A DNA stretch of 64,000 nucleotides from JAVJST01 sp965229715 (GCA_965229715.1 CBDDJL010000001.1:124001-188000), one strand, 5' to 3'. Numbered from the stretch's first letter, positions 45,199 to 54,435 are shown. Notes: generated by a model from the sequence alone, not told the origin. Numbers and translations: made by a program.

Positions 45199-46887
45199 AT
45201 GAACCGCTCGACTGCCCCAAATCCACGCCCATCGCTGATGATGGATCGGCCCTTGCTTCTGTCGTCGATCCTGACGCACGGTCAGACGGCATTTCCCTAT
45301 CAGGAGATCGCAGCACGTCGGATGGACGGGACGGTTGAAAGGACGACATTCGCCGAGTTCGGGCAACGATGCAGACAGGTCGCGGGTGCCCTGAGCCAAC
45401 AGCTTCGAATTCAACCGGGCGAGTGTGTCGCCACCTTGGCGTGGAATACGATGGCGCACCTCGAGCTCTACTTCGCGATACCTGGCATCGCGGCGGTCTG
45501 CCACACGCTAAATATTCGCTACTCCGATGAACATCTGGTCTTCATTATCAACAAGGCACGAAATCGCGTCGCCTTTGTCGAGACTGATCAGCTCGATCGA
45601 CTACTCGGCCTGATCGGCCGGTGCCCCACCCTGGAGGCGATCGTTGTCCTGAGCGGCGAGGCCCCTGACATGAGCGGTCGGCCTGACATTCTCGGTTACG
45701 AGGAATTGGTCGCTGACGCGACGCCGCTCGATGAATGGCCCGATTTCGACGAACGGTCCGCGTCTTCACTGTGCTACTCGTCCGGATCGACGGGCGATCC
45801 GAAGGGAGCATTGTACTCTCACCGCTCGACAGTCCTCTACACGCTAGCCAGTCTCGCCTCGGGCCAGATGGGAATCGGCGCGGAGGATTGCATTTTGCCT
45901 GCCGTTCCGATGTTCCATGTGAATGGCTGGTGCAAGGCGCATCAGATCATGGTTGCGGGCGCGAAACTGGTGCTTCCGGGATCACGCATGGCCGGCGAGG
46001 ATCTGGCGTCGCTGATCGATGATGAAGCCGTTACCACGGCATTCGGCGTACCGACAATCTGGCTGGCATATTTCGAGTATCTGAAGCGCACAGGCACCCG
46101 GCCGAGGACATTGCGGACAATCGGTTTCGGTGGCGGCACGCCGACGACGGGGCTGCTGCGGAGACTGCGCGACGATTTCGGTATCGACCACCGCTGCGGA
46201 TTTGGCATGACGGAGACGACAACCGGCCTGGGCGCCGGATATTTCGGCCCCGACTACGCCGACGCGGATCGTGATCAGCAACTCGGGATTTCGCAGTCGC
46301 TGCGTCCCTTCTTCGGTATCGACATTCGTATCCGGCAAGACGACGGACATCTCGTCGACAGGGCCAGTGGCAGCCCGGGCGAGATGGAGTGCCGAGGGCA
46401 TTTTGTCATTCAGGCGTATTTCGAAGACGACACCGCGACCCAGGGCGCTGTTACCGAAGATGGATGGTTCAAGTCGGGCGATGTTATCTCGTTCGATGAG
46501 ATGGGCCGGTTCCGGGTCGTCGACCGCCTGAAGGACATGATCAAATCCGGTGGCGAATGGATCAGTTCTCAGGCGCTCGAGTCCGCCGCGTCGAACCACA
46601 CCGATGTGATCGAGGCCGTCGTCATCGGCCTGCCTCACCCGAAGTGGCAGGAACGCCCGTTTCTGATCGTTCGGCTGCAGTCCGGCGTGACGTTCGACCA
46701 GGCGGGCATTCGCGAGCACATGGCCACCCGTCTTCCAAAATGGTGGCTGCCGGATGCGATCGAAGTAGTCGATGAACTGCCGCGGGCGTCGACCGGAAAA
46801 GTCGATAAGCGCACGCTCAGAAAGATGTTTCAGGACTACGCGTTCACGGGGGACGGCACATTGGACCGCCCCCACGCTCCGGAGTGA
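45199..46887 (+). CDS. Acyl-CoA synthetase (AMP-binding, DmdB-like)
   Basis: 562 residues. The adenylate-forming signature LCYSSGSTGDPKGALYSHRS lies near residues 190-209, GFGMTETTTGLGAGYFG is the A5 motif and VDRLKDMIKSGGEWISS the A8 hinge; a C-terminal Lys sits in ASTGKVDKRTLR. The closest families by pattern are medium/long-chain fatty-acid CoA ligases and the methylmercaptopropionate-CoA ligase group. It would activate an acid for the beta-oxidation operon from which it diverges. It converges on the aldehyde dehydrogenase 12 nt away. Confidence 0.9.
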   Translation: MNRSTAPNPRPSLMMDRPLLLSSILTHGQTAFPYQEIAARRMDGTVERTTFAEFGQRCRQVAGALSQQLRIQPGECVATLAWNTMAHLELYFAIPGIAAVCHTLNIRYSDEHLVFIINKARNRVAFVETDQLDRLLGLIGRCPTLEAIVVLSGEAPDMSGRPDILGYEELVADATPLDEWPDFDERSASSLCYSSGSTGDPKGALYSHRSTVLYTLASLASGQMGIGAEDCILPAVPMFHVNGWCKAHQIMVAGAKLVLPGSRMAGEDLASLIDDEAVTTAFGVPTIWLAYFEYLKRTGTRPRTLRTIGFGGGTPTTGLLRRLRDDFGIDHRCGFGMTETTTGLGAGYFGPDYADADRDQQLGISQSLRPFFGIDIRIRQDDGHLVDRASGSPGEMECRGHFVIQAYFEDDTATQGAVTEDGWFKSGDVISFDEMGRFRVVDRLKDMIKSGGEWISSQALESAASNHTDVIEAVVIGLPHPKWQERPFLIVRLQSGVTFDQAGIREHMATRLPKWWLPDAIEVVDELPRASTGKVDKRTLRKMFQDYAFTGDGTLDRPHAPE

Positions 46888-46898
46888 ACGCAGACCGG

Positions 46899-48326
46899 TT
46901 ACGTACCGGCAATTGCCTTAATTTCAACGTACTCCTCGAGGCCGATCAGGCCACCCTCGCGACCGTTTCCGGACTGCTTGTAGCCGCCAAACGGCGCATC
47001 GATGCCCTGGCCGGTGCCGTTGATGCCAACCATGCCCGCATCGATCGACATAGCGATCCGTTCGGCTCGTGCCTTGTCGCCCGAGAAGACGTGAGCGGCT
47101 AACCCGAACGGCGTGTCGTTCGCAATGCTGATGGCGTCTCCTTCATCATCGAAAGGTATGATCGCCAGCACGGGACCGAATATCTCCTCCCGCGCGATCG
47201 TCATGTCGTTCGTCACATCGGCGAAGACCGTGGGCCTGACATAGTACCCCTTGTTGGTTCCCTCCGGACGACCAAGGCCACCCGATACCAGCCGCGCGCC
47301 CTCATCAATCCCAATCTGAATGTAGCCCTGGACGGACTCGAACTGCTGGGCGCTGACAACGGGGCCAATATGGTTGCCGGGTTTGGAGGGGTCGCCGATC
47401 TGGATGCTGTCGGCGACCTTCTTCGCCTTCTCCACCACGGTGTCGTAAACCGAACTCTCGACCAGCATCCGCGTCGGGGCCGTACACGTTTGGCCGGTAT
47501 TCGACATCACCCGGTTGACGCCCCAGGTCACCGCGCTGTCCAGATCCGCGTCGGCAAAGATCATGTTCGGCGATTTGCCGCCCAGCTCGAGCGCCACGCG
47601 CTTGACGGTGTCCCCGGCCGCACGCGCCACGTTGGCACCTGCCGCGAGGGAACCGGTCAGCGACACCATGCTCACATCGGGATGGCTTGACAGGTATGCG
47701 CCGATCTCACGACCGGGGCCCTGCACCAGATTGAAGACGCCGGCCGGATATCCGGCCTTGTTCAGACATTCCGTCAGAATGACCGCATCCAGCGGCGACT
47801 CTACGCTCGGTTTCAGAACCATCGTGCAGCCGACGGCCAGCGCCGGGAACACCTTCTGGGCGATTTGATTGATCGGGTAGTTCCAGGGCGTGATCATCGC
47901 GCAGACGCCGATCGGCTGACGCACGATTTTCGCCGACTTCTTGCGCGAGTAAGACTCGTCCTCGAACTCCTTAAGCGCCTCGATCGTTTCCTTGATACGC
48001 TCCGTGCCGACGTACTTCGTCTGAACAGACACCGCGAAATCGATCGGTGAGCCCATCTCCATCGAGATCGCCTCGGCGATTTCGGCTTCGCGCTTTTCAA
48101 ACTCGCTCAGGAAAGCCTGCAGCAGTTCGATCCGTTCCTTCTTTGACGTATGGCGGAACGTCTGGAAGGCCCTCTTGGCAGCCTGCACAGCCTTCTCGGC
48201 ATCCGCAACGGACCCGTTGGCAACCGTCGCGCAGCGCTCTTCGGTCGCCGGATTGATCACGTCGAAGGTTGCCGGCGTTTCCGGCGCAACCCATTGGCCA
48301 TCGATGTATAGCTTGTCGTATTTCAC
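46899..48326 (-). CDS. Aldehyde dehydrogenase family protein
   Basis: 475 residues from the GTG at 48326, placed after GAGAGG; the frame extends to a TTG at 48353 that overlaps the preceding gene. Catalytic Glu is in ALELGGKSPNMIF and the nucleophile Cys in SNTGQTCTAPTRML; the NAD loop LTGSLAAGANVARAAG and the terminal GGYKQSGNGREGG are normal. Oxidises an aldehyde to acid with NAD(P), perhaps an aldehyde released by amine oxidation. Last of the minus-strand operon that starts with the MDR dehydrogenase. Confidence 0.9.
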   Translation of the reverse strand: MKYDKLYIDGQWVAPETPATFDVINPATEERCATVANGSVADAEKAVQAAKRAFQTFRHTSKKERIELLQAFLSEFEKREAEIAEAISMEMGSPIDFAVSVQTKYVGTERIKETIEALKEFEDESYSRKKSAKIVRQPIGVCAMITPWNYPINQIAQKVFPALAVGCTMVLKPSVESPLDAVILTECLNKAGYPAGVFNLVQGPGREIGAYLSSHPDVSMVSLTGSLAAGANVARAAGDTVKRVALELGGKSPNMIFADADLDSAVTWGVNRVMSNTGQTCTAPTRMLVESSVYDTVVEKAKKVADSIQIGDPSKPGNHIGPVVSAQQFESVQGYIQIGIDEGARLVSGGLGRPEGTNKGYYVRPTVFADVTNDMTIAREEIFGPVLAIIPFDDEGDAISIANDTPFGLAAHVFSGDKARAERIAMSIDAGMVGINGTGQGIDAPFGGYKQSGNGREGGLIGLEEYVEIKAIAGT

Positions 48327-48339
48327 TTGAGCTTTCCTC

Positions 48340-48728
48340 TCAGAGTTCGTCAAGGCGCGGTGCCATCGTCTTGCAGTAGATCGACTTTGAAACCACCTTA
48401 CCGTTGTCGAACTTCAGCACGTCGAGCCGCGTATCTTCACGCGCTTTCCCTCGACATCCATTTCGAGGCTCCAACTGGTGGCGACCCGATCGCTCGACGT
48501 GTCGGCCAGGAAATCATCGTCCTCGAAGCGAATCTTGCCGCGGTCGCCGTTGACCAGCGGCGAGAACACCGCCCGTATCGCATCGTGGCCCGAATGTAGG
48601 GCGCCGGTGTGATCCTGGAATGTCGCGTCGGGCGCGAAGCTTTCAACGACGGCGTCGAGATCTTGTCTGTTGAACGCATCGAAGAACTTCCGCGTCAGTT
48701 CCCGAAGGTCGGTTTCCCTATCACTCAT
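48340..48728 (-). pseudogene. NTF2-like (SnoaL-like) protein, single-base frameshift
   Basis: The frame from the ATG at 48728 reads a SnoaL/NTF2-like protein (LTRKFFDAFNRQDLDAVVES, FAPDATFQDHTGALHSGHDA) to KIRGSTC and stops at 48414. In the neighbouring frame the expected final strand continues without a gap, LDVLKFDNGKVVSKSIYCKT, to a stop at 48340, 14 nt before the aldehyde dehydrogenase start. One missing C at cgcggctcgac (near 48423) explains both. The start overlaps the stop of the TMADH-like gene by 8 nt. The role may be a small hydrolase, isomerase or binding protein. Confidence 0.7.
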
Positions 48729-50742
48729 CCTCGCCTCCAAACTCCATTGCCCACCGATGGCCGTCGTGAACCGCCATGGCGATGGGTCCCGGCGCGACGC
48801 AGTCACCAATCTTCGAGACCGTGTCGATGCCTGCGTCGGCAAGTTCCGTCCGCCGGTCCTGCAGTGCGTCGTGAATGCCACTGACCGGGTCCTTCATCGT
48901 CACCATGACAACACTCGCGCCTTCAATGACGCGCGGCGCACCCGTCCAGAGATGGCTGATGTGAACCCCGTCGTCGTCCACGCGCTTCAGGTTGTGCGAG
49001 ACGACGATTTCGATGCCGAGTTCCACCATTCGCCCCATCACATGAGAGAACTCCAGAGTGAACTTGCTGTAGGTGCCGAGATCCGCCGCCGGCGTCACCA
49101 GCGTTACATCGCATCCGTCGATCGCCAGTTTCTCGGCGATCACGCTTCCCATGTAGTAGTGGTCGTCATCGAACACGACAACGGGGCCATCGATCCTTGC
49201 GCCATCCATGACATCATCGGCGGTGTAGACGTTCGAGCGATCCCAGCCCTCCACCGGTTGGTGATATTGGCGCCCCATTCCGTTTCGCCGCCACGTCCCT
49301 CCGGTGGCGACAACCACGTTCGGAATGCCGAAATCGAGAACCTGATCGGCGTCGAGCTTGCTTTCGAGATAGACGTTCACATTGGCCATCTGGCTGAGTT
49401 GATAGGACCGGAAATCACTGACCCGCCCCCAGTCGGAAAGCCCAGGCAGGGCCGCCTCGCGGGTTACCCGGCCGCCAAGCGCATCCGTGGCCTCCGCGAG
49501 CGTCACTTCATACCCGCGCTTGCCAAGCGTCAGCGCGCACTCCATGCCTGCGGGGCCACCGCCGATGATCAATACGCTGCCGTCGGCGTGGCTTGCAGGC
49601 ACGGTTTCTGGATGCCAGCCATCCACCTCCTTGCCAATCGTCGGGTTTTGCGTGCAACGAATGGGTACGGATAACAGAACGTTCGTCGTGCACATGTTGC
49701 AACCGATGCACTCGCGGATGTCCTCGATCCGGCCCTCTTCGATCTTTCTGGGCAGGAAAGGGTCGGCAATCGACGGGCGCGCCGCGCCGATGAAGTCCAG
49801 CCGGCCCTTCTTTATTGCCGAGACCATGCGGTCAGGACTGGTGTATCGGCCGACGCCGACCACCGGTTTAGTGGTGACCGATTTCACGAAATCGGTGTAT
49901 TCGCGCTGGTAGTCTTCCTCGAAGAACCGCGACAACCCAGAGTCGTTCGACCAGTCGCTGACATTGACGTCCCAGAGGTCCGGCAGTTCGGCCAGCATCT
50001 CGACGACCTCACGGCCCTCGCATTGCCACTCAAGCCCGTTCTTGCCCATCATCTCGTCGACGGCGAAGCGGACCGCGACCGCACACTTGTGGCCGACGGC
50101 ATCCTTGGTTACCTCTATCATCTCGCGAAACAAGCGAACCCGGTTTTCGAGCGAACCCCCGTATTCGTCGGTGCGCCGATTGTAGCGCGGCATCAGGAAC
50201 TGCATCGGCAGCGACAGATCGTGTGCGCAATAGACATAGACGATATCGACACCCGCCTGCATGGCGCGCCTGGCTGCGTCGGCCTGCCATTTGATGACGT
50301 TCCGGATGTCCTCGCGGTCGGCCGCCTTGGCGACATAGGGACCGTAGCTCCAGTAGTGGGTTTGCGACGGAGCAATGGGGTAGGTCCGGGTCAGCTTGTT
50401 CGCCGCGGACTTGCCGGCGTGCGCCAGTTCAACGCCGAACAAGGCGCCGTGTTCATGGCAGGCGTCAGCGGCCCTGGCGACCAGCGGAATGTCGCCGTCC
50501 GTGAAGAGGCGCATGTGAGGTGAGGACGAATGGTCGGAGGTCTCGTGAATCATACACTCTTCGGTACAGACAACGCTCCAACCGCCCTCGGCCTTCATGG
50601 CGCGGTACGCGACCATGTGATCAGGATAGGTAAACCCCATCCCGGAAGCGTGAGGTGCCTGGTAGAACCGGTTCTTCGCCGTGACCGGTCCGATCTTCAC
50701 CGGTTCGAAGAGGATCGCATAGGAATTGGCGTCATTTGGCAT
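48721..50742 (-). CDS. Trimethylamine/dimethylamine dehydrogenase-like flavoprotein lacking the flavin-linking Cys
   Basis: 673 residues, close to trimethylamine dehydrogenase throughout: ILFEPVKIGPVTAKNRFYQA, DIVYVYCAHDLSLPMQFLMP, GARPSIADPFLPRKIEEG. The active-site Tyr and His (YVYCAH) and the Asp region VNVSDWSNDSG are kept. The 4Fe-4S ligands are CIGCNMCTTNVLLSVPIRCT, and the second module has VLIIGGGPAGMECALTLG. At the position of the Cys that binds 6-S-cysteinyl FMN (PHC in the enzyme) it has PHA, so FMN must be non-covalent. It probably oxidises a secondary or tertiary amine, giving an aldehyde and a smaller amine. The same operon encodes an aldehyde dehydrogenase. Confidence 0.85.
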   Translation of the reverse strand: MPNDANSYAILFEPVKIGPVTAKNRFYQAPHASGMGFTYPDHMVAYRAMKAEGGWSVVCTEECMIHETSDHSSSPHMRLFTDGDIPLVARAADACHEHGALFGVELAHAGKSAANKLTRTYPIAPSQTHYWSYGPYVAKAADREDIRNVIKWQADAARRAMQAGVDIVYVYCAHDLSLPMQFLMPRYNRRTDEYGGSLENRVRLFREMIEVTKDAVGHKCAVAVRFAVDEMMGKNGLEWQCEGREVVEMLAELPDLWDVNVSDWSNDSGLSRFFEEDYQREYTDFVKSVTTKPVVGVGRYTSPDRMVSAIKKGRLDFIGAARPSIADPFLPRKIEEGRIEDIRECIGCNMCTTNVLLSVPIRCTQNPTIGKEVDGWHPETVPASHADGSVLIIGGGPAGMECALTLGKRGYEVTLAEATDALGGRVTREAALPGLSDWGRVSDFRSYQLSQMANVNVYLESKLDADQVLDFGIPNVVVATGGTWRRNGMGRQYHQPVEGWDRSNVYTADDVMDGARIDGPVVVFDDDHYYMGSVIAEKLAIDGCDVTLVTPAADLGTYSKFTLEFSHVMGRMVELGIEIVVSHNLKRVDDDGVHISHLWTGAPRVIEGASVVMVTMKDPVSGIHDALQDRRTELADAGIDTVSKIGDCVAPGPIAMAVHDGHRWAMEFGGEDE

Positions 50743-50811
50743 GGGAACGACCTGCGTGGAAAATGCTCTTCGTTGCTTCTATCGGTCTATCTCGCGCCAG
50801 TTCGAAATGCA

Positions 50812-51864
50812 TCAGTTGCCCCCGTGCCCATCGGCAAGATCGGGCTTTACGACGACTTGCTGGAACGCGGATAGCCTGCCGGCTGCCGCTGCCAGTGCGG
50901 CCTCGATCTCGGCCAGCGCGTAGACCTTGCTCTCGATACGATCGACAGGCAGTTGCCCGGATTCAATCAATCTCACAAGCAGCGACGGTGTCGACCGTGG
51001 AAACCAGAAAGAGCCGTGAACAGCGAGATTCTTCGTTACGAGTCCGGCGGCACGGGGCGCCGGGTCCAGGCTCGCGAGAATAACGACGGATCCCCGCGGC
51101 CGAAGGCTCGGAATACAGCTCTCGACGAGCTCCGGGCCGCCTGCTGCCGCGCAACTCATGACCAGATCGACCGAGGACGCCGGTGGCGGATCGGTCGAAA
51201 CGACCACACGCGGGTCGACGGCTGCGAGCGGGGCCAGCTTGGAGGTGCTTCGGCCAAGCGCGAATACTTGGGAAGCGCCCATTGCCAGGGCGAGGAGAAC
51301 GGCGCCGGAACCCAGCACGCCATTTGCTCCGGTGACCGCAACCGCCCCGCCAGCTTGAAAGCCGGAACACGTGAAAGCGGAATGGGCTGTCCCAAACCAG
51401 CCCAACCGGCAAAGCGTCTCCATCGACGTCTTCTCAAGCGCCGGCTCGATACTCGTGACGCATTCCGCGGGAAGCCTGACATGAGTGGCCAGGGTTCCAT
51501 CGGCGTAGCGTGAGAAAATACGCTGACCTGCTCCGGAAACAGCAAAACACCCGACGAAGGCACTATCGAACCTCTCGCCATTGGCCATGGTGCTAACGTA
51601 GGAATCACAGTATACGCGGGTGCCTACCGACACATTGTGCACGTTCTCGCCAACAGCCTCGACCGTTCCCGTGGCCTCACTGCCTGGGGTGAACGGCCTT
51701 GGGGGTGTCTCGAAGCCGCCGGACCCGTCGATCAGGGATGAGAGATATGACGTCACCATCGTCGCCTCGACACGAACCAGCAGATCGTCGCTTCCCAGCG
51801 TGGGAGGGTCGCAGTCCTCGACGCTGGGCGAGGCTTGCCCGGGATTGAGACGCATGGCTCTCAT
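50812..51864 (-). CDS. MDR-family oxidoreductase (quinone-oxidoreductase type)
   Basis: 350 residues from the ATG at 51864 (AGG nine bases upstream); GTG 51882 and ATG 51873 are alternatives. The GroES-like domain has TPGSEATGTVEAVGENVHNV, without the GHE zinc motif of alcohol dehydrogenases. The nucleotide fold reads VAVTGANGVLGSGAVLLALA, and FALGRSTSK after the second strand suggests NADPH. So it is probably a zinc-free reductase of quinone or enoyl substrates. It is first in the operon with the TMADH-like, NTF2-like and aldehyde dehydrogenase genes, and its promoter carries a perfect regulon palindrome. Confidence 0.8.
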   Translation of the reverse strand: MRAMRLNPGQASPSVEDCDPPTLGSDDLLVRVEATMVTSYLSSLIDGSGGFETPPRPFTPGSEATGTVEAVGENVHNVSVGTRVYCDSYVSTMANGERFDSAFVGCFAVSGAGQRIFSRYADGTLATHVRLPAECVTSIEPALEKTSMETLCRLGWFGTAHSAFTCSGFQAGGAVAVTGANGVLGSGAVLLALAMGASQVFALGRSTSKLAPLAAVDPRVVVSTDPPPASSVDLVMSCAAAGGPELVESCIPSLRPRGSVVILASLDPAPRAAGLVTKNLAVHGSFWFPRSTPSLLVRLIESGQLPVDRIESKVYALAEIEAALAAAAGRLSAFQQVVVKPDLADGHGGN

Positions 51865-51897
51865 CGATGTCATCCTACTCACGATCCGACAGCAAGA

Positions 51898-51914
51898 TTT
51901 TCTTCTAGAGAAAA
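51898..51914. promoter_or_regulatory. Operator copy, perfect (TTTTCT-N5-AGAAAA)
   Basis: TTTTCTTCTAGAGAAAA is a perfect inverted repeat between the MDR operon (34 nt from its start) and the second flavin oxidoreductase gene (79 nt from its start). Confidence 0.7.
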
Positions 51915-51992
51915 ATTATTTGCACACGAGGAAGACGTCAAATACTTTTGAATCGCATTGTGCATCGACCGGGGTGATCGAAAGACAAGCTC

Positions 51993-53951
51993 ATGAGCAA
52001 GCAGTTCCCGTCAGTGTTCGAACCGCTTGAAATTAGGGGGAAGCCTTTCAAGAACCGCTTCTTCATGGCCGCGCACGGCACGGGATACGCTGAAGAGGGT
52101 GGCGTTGGCCCGGCGCAGCTCGCCTACTTTGAAGAGCGTCTCAAGAACGATATCGCCCTCTTGATCAGTGAGGCATCCCCGGTAACGCCGCTGCCGGGCA
52201 TGAAGTATCGACTGCTGAATGCGTCGTCGGACGATTGCATTCCCGGCTACGAGAAAGTCGCCGAGATGTGTCACCGCTACGGTGCGCGGTACTTCGTTCA
52301 GTTGTTCGAGTATGGCCGCGCCATGGGCCACTCACTGGATGGCAGCAAGCAGATCGTGCTCGGGCCGTCGGCTGAACCCGACGAACGCTACCACACCACG
52401 CCTCGAATGCTCTCGATCACGGAGATCGAAACACTGGTTACCCGTTTCGGGGAAGCAGCGAGCCGCGCCTATCGCGCCGGTGCCGACGGGGTCGAGATTC
52501 TGGTGGGGATGGGGTACCTGCATTCCCAGTTCCTGAGCCCTCGCGTCAATACGCGAACGGATCGTTACGGAGGAAGTCCTGAGGCACGTGTCCGGTTTCT
52601 CGATGAAACCCTGCAGTCGATGCGGGCATCCACCGACGATGACTTCATCATCGGTATTCGGATCGCCGGCGAAGAGGGCGACCCCGACGGTTTGCGGATC
52701 GGAGATACCCTGGAGGCCTGCAAGGCCCTCGACCGTGACGGTCGTGTCGACTTCGTCAATATCTGTGTTGGCGGCACCCATACCCTGACGGGAACGGCCA
52801 TGATCGTCCCGCCGATGTTCGAGCAAACGGCACTGTCGCTGCCCCACGCAAGTATGGTCCGGGAAGCGGTATCGGTGCCCGTCCTAACGGCCGGCCGGAT
52901 CAATCAGCCGCAGGATGCTGAACGCGCAGTGCGCGATGGCAGCGCCGACATGATCGGGCTGGTCCGGGCGTTGATTGCAGACCCAAAGTTCGTATCGAAA
53001 GCTGCTGCTGACGAACCTGATGAGATTCGCGCCTGCATCGCCTGCAATCAGGCGTGTATTGGTCATCGCCCTGCGGGATTTGGTGTTTCGTGCATTCAAT
53101 ACCCGGAAACAGGGCGCGAGGCGCAATACGCGCAGAAGAAGACCGTCGAGACACCGCGCAAAATCATGGTTGTAGGTGGTGGACCAGGGGGCATGAAAGC
53201 GGCCGTCGTCGCAGCGGAACGTGGGCACGACGTTACCCTGTTTGAGAAATCCACAAAGCTTGGCGGTCAGGCACTGCTTGCTCAGGCATTGCCGGGCCGC
53301 GCTGAGTTCGGTGGGCTGGTTACAAACCTGATGACCGAGATTCGACGCTTCGGCGTCTCAGTGAAACTGAACACCGAGGTTTTGCGCGAGTTCATTGAGC
53401 AACAAAGCCCAGACGCCGTGATTGTGGCAACTGGGTCACGGCCTAGGATACCTGTCGGAGAGTTTGAGGGCGCACACATGGTGACATCACAGGACGTCAT
53501 CGAGGGGCGCGTTAATGTTGGCAAAAGCGTAGTCATTGCCGATTGGGCCTGCGACTGGGCGGGTCTCGGACTCGCTGAGATGCTCGCGAGTGACGGATGT
53601 TCGGTTAAGCTCTGCGTCAATGGCGAGATGGCGGGGCAATCAATTCAGTCGTACGTCAGAACCATTTGGGCGGGCCGCTTGCATCGTCTAGGTGTCCAAA
53701 TCCTCCCGCTCGTCCGATTGTTTGGCGCGGACGCCGATACGGTCTACTTCCAGCACGTCATGTCGGGAGAACCCGTGATCTGCGAGTCTGTTGATACGTT
53801 GGTTCTCTCGTATGGAAATGTCAGCGAGAACAAGCTCTACGATGAACTCGTCGGTGGACCAATTGATGTTCACGGCATCGGCGATTGCATGAGTCCGCGA
53901 ACCGCCGAAGAGGCAGTTCTTGAAGGCCTCAAGGCCGGCGCTTCGGTCTGA
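51993..53951 (+). CDS. FMN/4Fe-4S/FAD oxidoreductase, paralogue of 30877
   Basis: 652 residues with the same order of domains as the gene at 30877: old-yellow-enzyme barrel (FEPLEIRGKPFKNRFFMAAH), 4Fe-4S site (CIACNQACIGHRPAGFGVSC), FAD module (IMVVGGGPGGMKAAVVAAER) and the terminal SPRTAEEAVLEGLKAGASV. Long stretches are identical to the paralogue, including TAGRINQPQDAE and FGADADTVYFQHV, yet the barrel active-site loops differ, which suggests a different substrate. It diverges from the MDR operon over a perfect regulon palindrome. Confidence 0.85.
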   Translation: MSKQFPSVFEPLEIRGKPFKNRFFMAAHGTGYAEEGGVGPAQLAYFEERLKNDIALLISEASPVTPLPGMKYRLLNASSDDCIPGYEKVAEMCHRYGARYFVQLFEYGRAMGHSLDGSKQIVLGPSAEPDERYHTTPRMLSITEIETLVTRFGEAASRAYRAGADGVEILVGMGYLHSQFLSPRVNTRTDRYGGSPEARVRFLDETLQSMRASTDDDFIIGIRIAGEEGDPDGLRIGDTLEACKALDRDGRVDFVNICVGGTHTLTGTAMIVPPMFEQTALSLPHASMVREAVSVPVLTAGRINQPQDAERAVRDGSADMIGLVRALIADPKFVSKAAADEPDEIRACIACNQACIGHRPAGFGVSCIQYPETGREAQYAQKKTVETPRKIMVVGGGPGGMKAAVVAAERGHDVTLFEKSTKLGGQALLAQALPGRAEFGGLVTNLMTEIRRFGVSVKLNTEVLREFIEQQSPDAVIVATGSRPRIPVGEFEGAHMVTSQDVIEGRVNVGKSVVIADWACDWAGLGLAEMLASDGCSVKLCVNGEMAGQSIQSYVRTIWAGRLHRLGVQILPLVRLFGADADTVYFQHVMSGEPVICESVDTLVLSYGNVSENKLYDELVGGPIDVHGIGDCMSPRTAEEAVLEGLKAGASV

Positions 53952-54049
53952 TCGGGTGTGCATTTGATCGCCTGTCCGTCCAGCTGTTCGATCATGCCCC
54001 TCGTGAGAGCTGGGCGGGGACCAGAGGGAAAAGAAGGACTCGGCATCCG

Positions 54050-54280
54050 ATGAGGTCTGGCGCCACGCTTGATTCCTGTCCTCATTGCCAGTCGGCTGTA
54101 GACCAGGACGGATTTTTTGTTTGTTCGTCGTGCGGGAGGGTCTGTTGCGATGCTTGTGCCATCCATCTTCGCCATGGATCGCCGCATCTCTGCGACCTCC
54201 CGATGCTCGCCTGCCCGACATGCGACCGCGCCACCCTCGAACCCGTCACGAAACCCGAGACGAACGTCTCACCTGGCTGA
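54050..54280 (+). CDS. Small double zinc-ribbon protein
   Basis: 76 residues with eleven Cys arranged as zinc-ribbon knuckles: CPHCQSAVDQDGFFVCSSCG, then CCDACAIHL, a lone C before CPTCDRATLEP. The spacing suits two metal sites. Length, lack of membrane segments and a convincing Cys pattern argue that it is real despite its size. It starts 98 nt after the flavin oxidoreductase. A role as adaptor or regulator by protein binding is possible, but nothing specific can be said. Confidence 0.5.
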   Translation: MRSGATLDSCPHCQSAVDQDGFFVCSSCGRVCCDACAIHLRHGSPHLCDLPMLACPTCDRATLEPVTKPETNVSPG

Positions 54281-54363
54281 CAGGGACGACGCAGCATGCC
54301 GCCAACACCCCATCCGAAGATTCGTCCTCCGAGAGATAAGAACTACGTCTGACATGTTGGCAT

Positions 54364-54387
54364 GTCCGCTAGTGGCTACTAGCGGAC
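54364..54387. repeat. GTCCGCTAGT/ACTAGCGGAC palindrome, member of a local repeat family
   Basis: A perfect 10-bp stem with loop GGCT lies between convergent genes. A related imperfect unit follows (gtccgctaatagccacgagc then agac at 54410-54433), and agccacgagcagac recurs near 55629. It could act as a bidirectional terminator or be a dispersed repeat; no long U-tract follows. Confidence 0.5.
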
Positions 54388-54435
54388 AATTTCTGAGGAG
54401 GCGCTGAACGTCCGCTAATAGCCACGAGCAGACGT

